Below, in pieces: positions 36,057 to 45,278 of a DNA stretch of 64,000 nt. Every line of letters begins with the position of its first letter. Positions within the stretch are counted from its first letter, which is position 1. Under the pieces are notes generated by a model. That model saw only the letters and a list, made by a program, of their open reading frames with translations. It was not told where the DNA came from and made no database searches. Source of the stretch: Klebsiella pneumoniae (GTDB lineage: Bacteria; Desulfobacterota; Binatia; UBA12015); assembly GCA_945872365.1 (NCBI GenBank), contig CAMBZJ010000009.1:1-64000 (forward strand). The letters are read 5' to 3'. The translations under genes were made by a program, and so were the position numbers.

Positions 36057-37294
36057 TGTCGCTTCCACCGCGGGGCCGCTCCGCGGCGGCGATCCTCGAC
36101 GCCCTCGACGGGCTCTCCCGTGCGGACGTGGACTGGCGTTCGGGTCGGGCTTTCAGCCTCGCCTATTACGCGGGGCCCGACGTGGCGGCCCTCGCGGATC
36201 TGGCCCATGCCCGGTTCCAGGCGACGAATCTGTTGAACGTCGCGGCCTTTCCGAGCCTGCGCGTGCTCCAGGCGGAGATCATCGAGATGGTGTCGGGCCT
36301 GCTCCATGGCGGCCCCGGGGCCGCGGGCTCGATCACATCGGGCGGCACCGAGAGCCTCCTGCTCGCGGTCAAGGCCGCGCGCGGCTGGGGCCGTGCCGAG
36401 CGCGGTATCGAGCGGCCGCAGATGGTGTTGCCGACGAGCGCGCACGCGGCCTTCGAGAAGGCTGCCCGCGACTACGGCGTGGAGAGCGTGCGGGTGGCAG
36501 TGCGCGAGGACTTCCGCGCTGACCCCGCGGCGATCGCGGCGGCGATCCGGCCGGAAACGGTGCTCGTCGCCTGCTCGGCGCCTTCCTACCCGCAAGGGGT
36601 CGTCGACCCGGTCTCCGAGATCGCCGCGATCGCGTCCGCGCGCGGCATTCCCTGCCACGTCGACGCCTGCATGGGCGGGATCACGTTGCCGATGCTTGAG
36701 CGTATCGGCGAGTCCGTGCGGCCCTTCGACTTTCGGGTGCCCGGTGTCACCTCGATGTCGGTCGACCTCCACAAGTACGGGTACACGGCCAAGGGCGCAT
36801 CGGTGCTTCTGCACCGCGACAAGCATCGACGCGCCCACCAGGCTTTCGCGACCGATGACTGGCTCGGCGGCTTCTACGGCAGTCTCGGCATCCTCGGGAC
36901 GCGCGGCGGCGGGCCGGTCGCGGCGGCATGGGCGGTCATGAACCACCTCGGCGAGGACGGCTACCTGCGGCTCACCCGCGCGGCGCGCACCGCGACGCTG
37001 CAACTCGCCGAGGGGCTGCGCTCCCGGCCGGGCGTCCGCCTCCTGGTCCCGCCCGATGCGACCCTGCTCGCGTTTGGGTTCGCCGACGCCGACGCCCCGG
37101 CGGTGGGAAAGGCGCTCGCGAGGCGCGGCTGGTGGGTCGACGACCAGGGGCCACCGCCGAGCCTGCACTGCACCGTGAACGCGGTCCATGGGCCGGTGGT
37201 GGAGGCGTTCCTCGAGGCGCTCGACGAGGCACTCGTCGAGGTGCGTGCGGCCGGCGCCACGGCCGACGCGAGGGGCTATGGCCGGGCCGAGTGA
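36056..37294 (+). CDS. PLP-dependent lyase/decarboxylase resembling sphingosine-1-phosphate lyase
   Basis: A 412-residue fold-type I PLP enzyme. The order of motifs follows sphingosine-1-phosphate lyase: SITSGGTESLLLAVKAARGW (phosphate-binding and substrate loop), LPTSAHAAFEKAARDYGV (cofactor-stacking His), VACSAPSYPQGVVDP, HVDACMGGITLPML and SVDLHKYGYTAKGAS with the Schiff-base Lys240. No membrane helix is present. S1P lyases cleave phosphorylated long-chain bases; tyrosine or aspartate decarboxylases are more distant relatives. The ATG overlaps the preceding stop, and the end overlaps the lpxB start by 17 bases, so it is embedded in the lipid A operon. The substrate is not shown by the sequence. 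Confidence 0.8.
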   Translation: MSLPPRGRSAAAILDALDGLSRADVDWRSGRAFSLAYYAGPDVAALADLAHARFQATNLLNVAAFPSLRVLQAEIIEMVSGLLHGGPGAAGSITSGGTESLLLAVKAARGWGRAERGIERPQMVLPTSAHAAFEKAARDYGVESVRVAVREDFRADPAAIAAAIRPETVLVACSAPSYPQGVVDPVSEIAAIASARGIPCHVDACMGGITLPMLERIGESVRPFDFRVPGVTSMSVDLHKYGYTAKGASVLLHRDKHRRAHQAFATDDWLGGFYGSLGILGTRGGGPVAAAWAVMNHLGEDGYLRLTRAARTATLQLAEGLRSRPGVRLLVPPDATLLAFGFADADAPAVGKALARRGWWVDDQGPPPSLHCTVNAVHGPVVEAFLEALDEALVEVRAAGATADARGYGRAE

Positions 37295-38462
37295 AGCCCG
37301 GTCCCCGCTCCGCGTGCCGACCGTGCTCGTCGTAGCGGGAGAGGCATCGGGGGACCTGCGCGGTGCGGAACTCGTCCGCGAGTTGCGCGCGCTCGTCCCC
37401 GACGTCCGCGTCACCGGTGTCGGCGGTGAACGCCTGCGCGCCGAGGGGCAGGACGCAATCGTCGACGCGGAGGAGATCTCGACGATGGGCCTCACCGAGG
37501 TCTTCTCGAGCCTCGGCCGGATCCTCGGCGCCTTTCGCCGGGTACGCGAGGCGATCGAGGGAGGCGGCGATGGAGTCCGCCCCGACCTGCTGATCCTGAT
37601 CGACCTGCCGGACTTCAACCTCCGCCTCGCCCCGGTGGCGAAGCGCGCGGGTGTTCCGGTGCTCTACTACGTGAGCCCGCAGGTCTGGGCCTGGCGACGG
37701 TGGCGCGTCCGACAACTCGCGCGCAACGTCGACCGGCTCGCGGTCGTCTTCCCGTTCGAGCGGGAGATCTACCGTGGCCTGACACGAGTCGAGTTCGTCG
37801 GGCACCCGGCGCTGGAAACCGTTCGCGCGACACGGACACCGCAGGAGACGCGCGCGCGTCTGGGCCTCACGGGGGCGCGCCCGCTTGTGGCGCTCCTGCC
37901 CGGCAGCCGCGCGACGGAGGTGCGCTCGCTGCTGCCGGAGATGCTGCGTTCGATCGACGTCCTGCGGGCCGACGTCGAGGTGGACGCGGTTCTGGCGCTC
38001 GCCCACGAGGGATTGCGGCCGCTCGCGAGCCCCCTCGTCGGCAGCATGCCGGTGGTCTCGGGCGAGACCTGGGACATCGTCGCCGCTGCCGACCTGGTGC
38101 TGTGCGCATCGGGCAGCGCGACCCTCGAGACGGCGCTCCTCGAGCGCCCGATGGTCGTCATGTACCGGCTCGCACCGGTCACCTACGCGGTGGCGCGACT
38201 CCTCGTGCGGGTTCCGTTCATCGGCATGCCGAACCTGATCCTCGGCAAGCGCGCGGTCCCCGAACTCGTGCAGCACGAGGTGACCGCCGGACGCATCGCA
38301 GCCGAGGCCCGCGCGATCCTGCTCGATCCCCTGCGAGCCGCCGCGATCCGAGCCGATCTCGCGCGCGTCCGCGCTTCGCTCGGGCAGGGCGGAGCGGCGC
38401 GACGAGCGGCGGCGATCGCTGCGGAGATGCTGGGCGGCGAATCCGGTTCGCGACGCGTGTGA
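37278..38462 (+). CDS. lpxB: Lipid-A-disaccharide synthase LpxB
   Basis: A 394-residue GT19 glycosyltransferase that joins lipid X and UDP-diacylglucosamine into the lipid A disaccharide at the inner membrane face. Family markers are VVAGEASGDLRGAEL, STMGLTEVFSSLGRIL, LLILIDLPDFNLRLA, YYVSPQVWAWRRWR, ALLPGSRATEV and CASGSATLETALL. The ATG at 37278 overlaps the end of the PLP-enzyme gene; this gives the normal distance to the GEASGD motif. Confidence 0.96.
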   Translation: MAGPSEARSPLRVPTVLVVAGEASGDLRGAELVRELRALVPDVRVTGVGGERLRAEGQDAIVDAEEISTMGLTEVFSSLGRILGAFRRVREAIEGGGDGVRPDLLILIDLPDFNLRLAPVAKRAGVPVLYYVSPQVWAWRRWRVRQLARNVDRLAVVFPFEREIYRGLTRVEFVGHPALETVRATRTPQETRARLGLTGARPLVALLPGSRATEVRSLLPEMLRSIDVLRADVEVDAVLALAHEGLRPLASPLVGSMPVVSGETWDIVAAADLVLCASGSATLETALLERPMVVMYRLAPVTYAVARLLVRVPFIGMPNLILGKRAVPELVQHEVTAGRIAAEARAILLDPLRAAAIRADLARVRASLGQGGAARRAAAIAAEMLGGESGSRRV

Positions 38463-38521
38463 GGTGGTCGACGAGCCGTGGTTTGTCGGCGGTGCGCGAC
38501 TTCGCTACCGATCCGGTGGGC

Positions 38522-40351
38522 ATGGCCTCCACGGGGATCTACGGCAGGCTCTTGGGCTATATGCGCCCCTACGTCTGGCCGCGCTTCGTGGCCGCGATCG
38601 CCTGCATGCTCGTCTTCAGCTCGACGAACGGCGTCCTGCCGTTCATCGTCGAGCGCGTGTTCGACGACGTCTTCGCGCGTCACGACCTGGCGATGCTAGC
38701 CGGGCTTCCGGCCGCTGTCATCGTGCTCTTCACCGTCAGGGCCTTCGCCAACTACGGCAACAACTACCTGATGGAGTGGGTGGCGCAGCGGGTGGCGACC
38801 GACATCCGCAACGACGTGAACACGCACGTGCAGGAACTCCCGCTCTCGTTTTTCAATCGTACGCCGACCGGGGCGATCATCTCCCGGGTGTCGAGCGACG
38901 TTTACCAGTTGCGCGCGTCCCTGGTGGACGCCACCGTGTCGATCGTACGCGACTCGACCTCGCTCGTCGTGCTGCTCGTCTACGCCTTCTGGAAGGATAC
39001 CGTTCTCGCCCTGATCGCCTTCGTCGCATTTCCGCTGGTGGTGGCCCCGGTTCTCACCCTGTCGCGCCGCCTCCGCAAGTTCTCGCGCAGCGGGCAGAAC
39101 ACCCTCGGCACCCTGACGGCGCTCCTGCAGGAAACCGTGCAGGGCAACCGGATCGTGAAGGCCTTCGGCATGGAGGCCTACGAGCGCCAGCGCTTCGACG
39201 CGGAGAGCCAGCGCCTCTTCCGCACGCACATGAAGGCGTCGCAGGCGAAGGCGCTCATCCAGCCGCTCATGGAACTGATCGGAGCGGTCGGGATCGCCGG
39301 CGTGGTCTGGTACGGCGGCTACAGCGTGATCGTCGGCGGGCGCACCCAGGGTGCGTTCTTCGCCTTCATGGCAACGCTGCTCCTGGTCTACGATCCGTTC
39401 AAGGGGCTCGCGAAGACCAACGGAGCCGTCCAGCAGGGACTCGCTTCGGCCGAGCGCATCTTCGAGTTGCTCGACGAACCGACCGAAATCGTCGACCGGC
39501 CGGGGGCGGTCGAAATCGGGCCCCTACGCCAGGCGATCCGGTTCGAGGCCGTGGATTTCCGCTATCCGCCGCGGGTGGGCGAGGGCAGCGGCCCGGTGAC
39601 GACCGGACCGGATGGCGGGCCGCCGAAGGACGGCTTCGCGCTGCGAGAGGTCGACCTGGTCTTGCGCCGCGGGGAGGTCGTCGCGCTGGTCGGTTCGAGT
39701 GGCGGCGGCAAGTCGACGATCGCGGACCTGATTCCGCGCTTCTACGACCCGACGGCCGGGCGGATCTCGATCGACGGCCTCGACATCCGCGATGCGACGC
39801 TCGCTTCGCTGCGGCGGCAGATCGGGATCGTCACGCAGTTCACGTTCCTGTTCAACGACACGGTCGGTGCAAACATCTCCTACGGCGACCCGGCCATGTC
39901 GCAGGCCGAGGTCGAGGCAGCGGCACGCGCCGCCCACGCCGACGAGTTCATCTGCGGCCTGCCCCGGGGCTACGACACGATGGTGGGGGAACTCGGGGTC
40001 ACGCTCTCCGGCGGCCAGCGGCAGCGGCTCGCGATCGCGCGCGCCCTGCTGAAGAACGCACCGATCCTGATTCTGGACGAGGCCACCTCGGCGCTCGATT
40101 CGGAGTCCGAGCGTCTCGTCCAGGAGGCGATCGACCGTCTCATGGAGGGCCGCACGGCCTTGGTCATCGCGCATCGACTCGCGACCATCCGGCGCGCCGA
40201 CCGGATCGCGGTGGTCGTCGACGGACGCATCATCGACGAGGGATGCCATGACGAACTCTATCTTCGTGGCGGTGTCTACAGGAGGCTCTGTGACCAGCAG
40301 ATGTCGCCGGGGGCGCCGGTTCCGGAGCAACTCGAAACAGCATCATCATGA
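38522..40351 (+). CDS. msbA: Lipid A export ABC transporter MsbA
   Basis: A 609-residue half-transporter that flips lipid A-core across the inner membrane as a homodimer. Six membrane helices lie within residues 15-320, with LPLSFFNRTPTGAIISRVSSD in the coupling region. The nucleotide-binding domain has Walker A VALVGSSGGGKSTIADL (Lys397), Q-loop IGIVTQFTFLF, signature VTLSGGQRQRLAIARAL, Walker B ILILDEATSALD and VIAHRLATI. A short unusual insertion (GEGSGPVTTGPDGGPP) precedes the A-loop partner strand. ATG at 38522 is preferred; GTG at 38492 is in frame. The stop overlaps the next start. Confidence 0.94.
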   Translation: MASTGIYGRLLGYMRPYVWPRFVAAIACMLVFSSTNGVLPFIVERVFDDVFARHDLAMLAGLPAAVIVLFTVRAFANYGNNYLMEWVAQRVATDIRNDVNTHVQELPLSFFNRTPTGAIISRVSSDVYQLRASLVDATVSIVRDSTSLVVLLVYAFWKDTVLALIAFVAFPLVVAPVLTLSRRLRKFSRSGQNTLGTLTALLQETVQGNRIVKAFGMEAYERQRFDAESQRLFRTHMKASQAKALIQPLMELIGAVGIAGVVWYGGYSVIVGGRTQGAFFAFMATLLLVYDPFKGLAKTNGAVQQGLASAERIFELLDEPTEIVDRPGAVEIGPLRQAIRFEAVDFRYPPRVGEGSGPVTTGPDGGPPKDGFALREVDLVLRRGEVVALVGSSGGGKSTIADLIPRFYDPTAGRISIDGLDIRDATLASLRRQIGIVTQFTFLFNDTVGANISYGDPAMSQAEVEAAARAAHADEFICGLPRGYDTMVGELGVTLSGGQRQRLAIARALLKNAPILILDEATSALDSESERLVQEAIDRLMEGRTALVIAHRLATIRRADRIAVVVDGRIIDEGCHDELYLRGGVYRRLCDQQMSPGAPVPEQLETASS

Positions 40352-41109
40352 GCGTAGACGCGACTGCGGCGCCGCAGCCGCCGGCCCCGCGGCGGCGCTT
40401 TCGTGACGGGGAGTTCGCGCTTTCGACGGGTGGCTTCGCGATCTATGCCGTGCTCCGCCTGCTCGGCAGGACGGTGCGCCAGCGCTATTTTGACGAGGGC
40501 GGGCTGCTGGCGCGCTTCGCCCGGGGCGAGCCGGTGATCCTCTGTTTCTGGCACGGGCGCATGATCATGATGCCGTTCGCCTACCGCGGTCGCGGCGCCT
40601 GCATCATGAACAGCCGGCACCGCGACGGAGAACTGATCAGCCGGGCGATCCGGCGCCTCGGCTTCGAGGTGGTGCGCGGGTCGTCTACGCGCGGCTGGGT
40701 CAGTGGCATGAAGGGCCTGCTCGAGGCGCATCGTCGCGGGCTCGACGTGATCATGGTCCCCGACGGGCCGCGCGGGCCGCGCTGTCGCGCCAAGACCGGA
40801 GCCCTCCAACTGGCCCGCCTGACCGGGGCCCCGGTCTTCCCGGTGTCGTACGCCGCAAGTCGGGCGGCTGTCGTGAGCGGAAGCTGGGACCGGCTCCTGA
40901 TCCCGTTCCCGTTCTCCCGGGTCGCTTTCGTCGCGACGGAGCCGATCGCGGTGCCGCGCGACGCCTCGGCAGAGCAATTGGAGTCGTTGCGCGAGGAACT
41001 CGAACGCCGCTTGATCGCGGCGACGTCGCGCGCGGGCGAGGAAGTCGGTGCCGATCGCGCGGAGACTGCACGCTTTCTCGGCGGGGTTGCGAGGGTGCGC
41101 AAATCGTGA
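40348..41109 (+). CDS. Lysophospholipid acyltransferase-like protein (DUF374)
   Basis: A 253-residue protein of the DUF374/LPLAT family, commonly found between msbA and waaA in these genomes. The acyltransferase-like core shows FWHGRMIMMPFAY (His in place of the HxxxxD motif), NSRHRDGELISRAI, RGSSTRGWVSGMKGL and VMVPDGPRGPRCRAKTGAL. It is probably a membrane-associated acyltransferase of lipid A or its Kdo-lipid precursor, acting like LpxL, but the acceptor is not established. A basic Pro-rich N terminus precedes a hydrophobic helix. Confidence 0.87.
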   Translation: MSVDATAAPQPPAPRRRFRDGEFALSTGGFAIYAVLRLLGRTVRQRYFDEGGLLARFARGEPVILCFWHGRMIMMPFAYRGRGACIMNSRHRDGELISRAIRRLGFEVVRGSSTRGWVSGMKGLLEAHRRGLDVIMVPDGPRGPRCRAKTGALQLARLTGAPVFPVSYAASRAAVVSGSWDRLLIPFPFSRVAFVATEPIAVPRDASAEQLESLREELERRLIAATSRAGEEVGADRAETARFLGGVARVRKS

Positions 41110-41218
41110 CACGCCTCGAAATCCGGCGACGTTCCGGCGGGAGTGGCGGCGGGATCACCCGGCCCCCCGGCCGGCTCCTGTGCGCGGTCGCCGGGCGCGT
41201 TCGAGGGGAGGTTGGACC

Positions 41219-41755
41219 ATGACGAGGTTGGTCGGTGTTGCCATGGCCACGGCGATCGTGCTCTCGCCGATGCCGCGCGCATGGGCGGGCCCCGGTGGCG
41301 TCTCGATCGCCATCGAGCCCCCGTCTCCGGAGTACGAGGCGGAGAAGGCAGGGCGCGACGCGCAGGCCACCCATGCCTCCGGCAAGGCCGCCGCTTCGAC
41401 GGTCCCTGCCGGGGCGAAGCTCGAGGGACTCCAGCGGAGCTTCGGGGCCTTCTGCGTGCAATGGGGCGACAAGCTGCGCCAGCGCCAGAAGGACAACCTA
41501 GCGCAGGTAAAGTGGCAGACTTCCGCGGATGGTTCGTTGTTTGCCGAGTACGTCGGCTACGACCTCGACCACCTCGGGCCGCAGACGGTCTCCCACCCGG
41601 ACACGACACCGATCGGAAAGATGGTCTACGTCGAGCAGCGGCTGCGCTGCAGCGGTCGATCGAAGGACGAAGCGCTTGCGGCGCCACCGGCGGTCGTCGA
41701 GCAGACCGAGGTGACGGAACTCTTCCGCTACGACGGCCGGGCTTGGGTGTACTGA
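41219..41755 (+). CDS. Exported protein of unknown function
   Basis: A 178-residue protein with a signal peptide (MTRLVGVAMATAIVLSPMPRAWA, cleavage after AWA). The mature part begins with a flexible charged stretch (EYEAEKAGRDAQATHASGK). It continues as a probable alpha/beta domain with FGAFCVQWGDKLRQRQKDN and VYVEQRLRCSGRSKDEA; two cysteines may form a disulfide. The C terminus is ELFRYDGRAWVY. I do not recognise a family. A good ribosome site (gaggggaggttgg) supports the ATG. It is inserted between the DUF374 acyltransferase and waaA, so a periplasmic role in envelope assembly is plausible but unproved. Confidence 0.72.
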   Translation: MTRLVGVAMATAIVLSPMPRAWAGPGGVSIAIEPPSPEYEAEKAGRDAQATHASGKAAASTVPAGAKLEGLQRSFGAFCVQWGDKLRQRQKDNLAQVKWQTSADGSLFAEYVGYDLDHLGPQTVSHPDTTPIGKMVYVEQRLRCSGRSKDEALAAPPAVVEQTEVTELFRYDGRAWVY

Positions 41756-43077
41756 GCGGCAAGCCCGGCGCGCCTCGCGCGCGACGTCTCCGCCCGCTGC
41801 GGACGTACAACGCCCTGCTGCTCGCCGCGGGCTTTGCAGTCGCCCCGGCCGCCGGCGCGCTGGCGCTCGTTCGGCCTTCCTGGCGGCGGGGACTCGGTGA
41901 GCGCTTCGGGAGGGGCTGGCACCGACCGGACGGATCGCCGGTCCTCTGGGTCCACGCCGCGTCGGTCGGCGAGGTCGAGGGTATCGCCCCCCTGGTCCGG
42001 CGGTGGAGCGCGGAATACCCCTCGGGGGGCGTGATCGTGTCGGCGCTCAGCGCGACCGGGTGCGATGCCGCGCGGCGCCTGTTGCCCGGGGCGATCGTCA
42101 GGACGTTTCCCCTCGACGCCCCGTGGCTCGCGCGGGCGGTGGTGCGGCGCATCTCTCCCGACTTGTTCCTCTTCAGCGAGAACGAGTTGTGGCCGAACAC
42201 GCTCGACGAACTCGCGCGCATGGGCTGCCCGACGGTCCAGGTGAGCGGGCGCATGTCGGAGCGGAGTGCACGTTTGCTTGCGCGATTTCCGGGGTTCGCG
42301 CCCCGGGTACTCGACTGCGTGACCCGCTTCTGCGTGCAGTCCGACGACCATCGCCGACGCCTGCAGGCGCTCGGCGTGGACGACGCGCGGATCGTCGTCA
42401 CCGGTTCGCTCAAGGGCGATCGCATTCCGGCCGAGCCGGCCTGGTTCGTGCCCGGCCTGCGCGAGGCCGGCCGCCCGGTTCTGGTCGCCGGCTCCACCCG
42501 CGAGGGCGAGGAAGCGGCGGTCCTCGATGCACTCGCGAGGCTCGGTTCGGACGCGCCATTCCTCGTCCTGGCGCCCCGGCACCCGGAACGCTTCGCGCAG
42601 GTCGCGTCGCTGCTCGAACGCAGCGGTCTCCGATTCGAGCGTCGCAGTTCGCTCGTGGAGGGCGGGTCGTCCCGCTTCGCGGCTGTCGACGTGCTCCTGC
42701 TCGACTCCCTCGGCGAACTCGCCGGGTGTTACACCGGCGCGGACATCGCCTTCGTGGGCGGCACGCTCGTGCCGGTCGGGGGCCACAACCTGCTCGAGCC
42801 CGCGCGCTGCGGGGTTCCGGTCCTCCTGGGGCCGCATCGCGACACCGTGCGCGCCTTTGCCGACCGGCTTGTCGAGGGGCATGCGGGCGCCGTGGTCGAA
42901 GACGCCGAAGGGCTCGCCGCGGCGTTGCGAACCCTGCTCGACCCGGCGGTGCGCGCACGGGCGGGCGCCTCGGCCCGGGCTCTGGCGCTCGAGGAGTCGG
43001 GAGGACTCGAGGCGACCTGGCGGGTCATCGCCGACCTTGACGGTCGCCCCGGTGCGGCCCGGGTGGCCCCGGCATGA
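41743..43077 (+). CDS. waaA: 3-deoxy-D-manno-octulosonic acid transferase WaaA (KdtA)
   Basis: WaaA adds Kdo to lipid IVA from CMP-Kdo at the inner membrane. The N-terminal anchor helix (TYNALLLAAGFAVAPAAG) is followed by the GT30 domain with VLWVHAASVGEVEGIAPLV (catalytic Glu region), FLFSENELWPNTLDEL, VTGSLKGDR, VAGSTREGEEAAVL and GGTLVPVGGHNLLEPA. No ATG or GTG is in frame at the right place. TTG at 41743 is taken, which overlaps the preceding stop and gives 444 residues; CTG at 41752 is also possible. The C-terminal stop overlaps the lpxK start. Confidence 0.92.
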   Translation: MGVLSGKPGAPRARRLRPLRTYNALLLAAGFAVAPAAGALALVRPSWRRGLGERFGRGWHRPDGSPVLWVHAASVGEVEGIAPLVRRWSAEYPSGGVIVSALSATGCDAARRLLPGAIVRTFPLDAPWLARAVVRRISPDLFLFSENELWPNTLDELARMGCPTVQVSGRMSERSARLLARFPGFAPRVLDCVTRFCVQSDDHRRRLQALGVDDARIVVTGSLKGDRIPAEPAWFVPGLREAGRPVLVAGSTREGEEAAVLDALARLGSDAPFLVLAPRHPERFAQVASLLERSGLRFERRSSLVEGGSSRFAAVDVLLLDSLGELAGCYTGADIAFVGGTLVPVGGHNLLEPARCGVPVLLGPHRDTVRAFADRLVEGHAGAVVEDAEGLAAALRTLLDPAVRARAGASARALALEESGGLEATWRVIADLDGRPGAARVAPA

Positions 43078-44255
43078 ATGCGGCCGGCGACCGGCACCGC
43101 GTGACGGGGCCCGCGGTGGTGCCCTGGGAGCGCGGCGGTTTCGCGCCGTGGATGCTCGCCCCGCTCGGGCGCCTCTGGGGCGGGGTGATGCGGCTGCGCA
43201 GCGCCGCCTACGACGCCGGCGTGCTGCGGGCGACGCGCATGTCGGTGCCGGTCGTCTCCATCGGCAATCTGAGCGTGGGCGGGACCGGAAAGACGCCTGC
43301 TTCGCTCTGGTTAGGCGATCGCCTTCGGAACCTCGGACTCGCCCCCGCCATCGTCACCCGCGGATACGGCGGCGACCTCGGCGGCCGCATCCTGCGCGCC
43401 GCGCCCTCGGCGAGGCCCGCGCTCGCGGGCGAGGGTGCGGTTTCGCAGGTGGGCGACGAGGCGGTCCTGCTCGCGGATCGATTTCCCGGGCCGGTGGTGT
43501 GCGGCGTCGACCGGGTCGCGGCAGCCCGACATGCGATCGGGGAGTGGGGAGCGGACGTCGTCGTGCTCGACGATGGCTTCCAGCACCGCGCGCTCGGGCG
43601 TTGCTTCGATCTCGTGCTGGTCGACGCCGGGGCCGGATTCGGCAACGGTGCGGTGCTTCCCGCGGGGCCGCTGCGCGAGCCCCTCTCGGCGCTGTGTCGC
43701 GCCGGTGCGATCGTCGTGACCAAGTGCGAAGCGATCCCGCCGGAGATCGCCACGCGACTCGACCGCCACGCGCCGGGGGTCCCGGTCTGCGCAGCGGCGC
43801 TCGAGCCGCGCTGTCTCGTCTCGGCGCATGGCGAGCACACCTTCGAGAGCCCGCTCGCGGACCTCGCCGGCCGGCGGGTCGTCGCGGTGTCGGGCCTCGC
43901 TCGACCGACGTCGTTCTACGAGGTGCTGGATCGTCTCGGCGCGAAGCTGGTCGAGGTGCTCGAATTCCGCGACCACCACGCCTATGGTCCGGCCGACTGG
44001 CAGCGGATCGGCCAAGCGGCGCGCCGAGCCGACCTCGTCGTCTGCACCGAAAAGGACCTCGTCAAGCTGCGACGTTTTCCCTTCGCCCGAGGCCACCTCT
44101 TCGCCGTCCGGGTCGATTTCGCACTCGCCGCGGCCGACGAGGCGGCGCTGCTCGACCGGATCGTCGGGGCGGCCGGGATCGGTCGGTTGCTGCGGGACGG
44201 CTCGGGCCGTGCTACGCTTGGGGGTCGGACGCCCGCACCGGAGGCGGTGGGGTGA
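43074..44255 (+). CDS. lpxK: Tetraacyldisaccharide 4'-kinase LpxK
   Basis: A 393-residue membrane-associated kinase that phosphorylates the 4' position of the lipid A disaccharide. Walker A is SIGNLSVGGTGKTPASLWL. Other markers are IVTRGYGGDLGG, QVGDEAVLLADRF, VLDDGFQHRALGR, FRDHHAYGPADW and VCTEKDLVKL. It is somewhat longer than usual at both ends: a polar N terminus and a C-terminal tail after IGRLLRDG. ATG overlaps the waaA stop. Confidence 0.95.
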   Translation: MNAAGDRHRVTGPAVVPWERGGFAPWMLAPLGRLWGGVMRLRSAAYDAGVLRATRMSVPVVSIGNLSVGGTGKTPASLWLGDRLRNLGLAPAIVTRGYGGDLGGRILRAAPSARPALAGEGAVSQVGDEAVLLADRFPGPVVCGVDRVAAARHAIGEWGADVVVLDDGFQHRALGRCFDLVLVDAGAGFGNGAVLPAGPLREPLSALCRAGAIVVTKCEAIPPEIATRLDRHAPGVPVCAAALEPRCLVSAHGEHTFESPLADLAGRRVVAVSGLARPTSFYEVLDRLGAKLVEVLEFRDHHAYGPADWQRIGQAARRADLVVCTEKDLVKLRRFPFARGHLFAVRVDFALAAADEAALLDRIVGAAGIGRLLRDGSGRATLGGRTPAPEAVG

Positions 44256-44317
44256 ACTCGGTTGCCCGATCCGGACGCCCGGCGTCGCGGAATCCGGTGA
44301 CGAGGAAAGGTGGATCG

Positions 44318-45268
44318 GTGCAGGTTCTTGTGACCGGCGCGGCGGGCTTCGTCGGCTCGAATGCGGTCGATGCCTTGCTGGCGCGGGGCGATGTCGTGCG
44401 CGGCGTGGATTGTTTTCTGGATTACTATCCGCGTGCCGCCAAGGAGCGGAACCTCTCCGCGGCGCGTACGAACCCGCGCTTCGAATTCGTCGAGACCGAC
44501 CTCGTCACCGGCGCCCTCGAACGTCTCCTCGACGGGGTGGACGCGGTGCTCCACTTCGCGGCGCAGGCCGGGGTGCGGGCGAGTTGGGGCCGCGACTTCC
44601 GGATCTATGCCGACGTGAACGTCCTCGGCACCCAGAGGCTGCTCGAGGCGTGCGCCGCTCGGCACCCGCGTTTCGTCTACTCCTCGTCGTCCTCGATCTA
44701 CGGCGATGCGCCCGACCTCCCCACCGTCGAGACCACGTTGCCTCGGCCGGTTTCGCCCTATGGTGTGACCAAACTCGCGGGCGAACACCTCTGCCGGCTC
44801 TACGCGCAGTCCGCCGGGGTGCCGACGGTCTCGCTGCGCTACTTCACGGTCTACGGCCCGCGTCAGCGTCCGGACATGGCGTTTCACCGCTTCGTGCGCG
44901 CGCATCTCGTCGGCCACCCGGTCACTGTCTACGACGACGGCGACCAGACCCGTGACTTCACGTTCGTCGGCGATGCGGTGGCGGCGAACCTGCTCGCGAT
45001 CGACCGAGGCGTACCTGGTGGGGTTTATAACGTCGGCGGCGGCTCGCGGGTGAGCGTCAACGACGTCCTCGGGATCATCGGCGAGATCACCGGCCGCCCG
45101 GTCGTCGTGCGCCGCGAGGAGCGGCAGCGCGGCGACGTACGCGACACCCACGCGTCGACGGAGCTCGCCCGGAGCGAACTCGGCTGGGAGCCGCGCACGG
45201 GCTTGCGTGAGGGCCTTGCGGCCGAGATCGACTGGGTTCGAGGCGAGATCGAGTTCTCGCGCACCTGA
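44318..45268 (+). CDS. NAD-dependent nucleotide-sugar epimerase/dehydratase
   Basis: A 316-residue short-chain dehydrogenase/reductase of the extended type. It opens VTGAAGFVGSNAVDALLA (NAD-binding glycine motif). FAAQAGVRASWG, YSSSSSIYGDA, the catalytic YGVTK and LRYFTVYGPRQRPDMAFHRF follow, as in UDP-glucuronate or UDP-glucose 4-epimerases. Exact sugar specificity cannot be read. GTG at 44318 follows the ribosome site gaggaaagg; an open stretch reaches back to the lpxK stop but is weakly coding. The location suggests it makes a precursor for the LPS core or O-chain. Confidence 0.87.
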   Translation: MQVLVTGAAGFVGSNAVDALLARGDVVRGVDCFLDYYPRAAKERNLSAARTNPRFEFVETDLVTGALERLLDGVDAVLHFAAQAGVRASWGRDFRIYADVNVLGTQRLLEACAARHPRFVYSSSSSIYGDAPDLPTVETTLPRPVSPYGVTKLAGEHLCRLYAQSAGVPTVSLRYFTVYGPRQRPDMAFHRFVRAHLVGHPVTVYDDGDQTRDFTFVGDAVAANLLAIDRGVPGGVYNVGGGSRVSVNDVLGIIGEITGRPVVVRREERQRGDVRDTHASTELARSELGWEPRTGLREGLAAEIDWVRGEIEFSRT

Positions 45269-45278
45269 GGAGGATGGC

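Noticed and set aside
37700-38521. Long upstream extension of the msbA frame
   Set aside because: It overlaps lpxB in another frame; MsbA homology begins at the ATG at 38522.
42527-44317. Upstream extension of the epimerase frame through waaA and lpxK
   Set aside because: Shadow of those genes; the NAD-fold start follows the GTG at 44318 with a good ribosome site.
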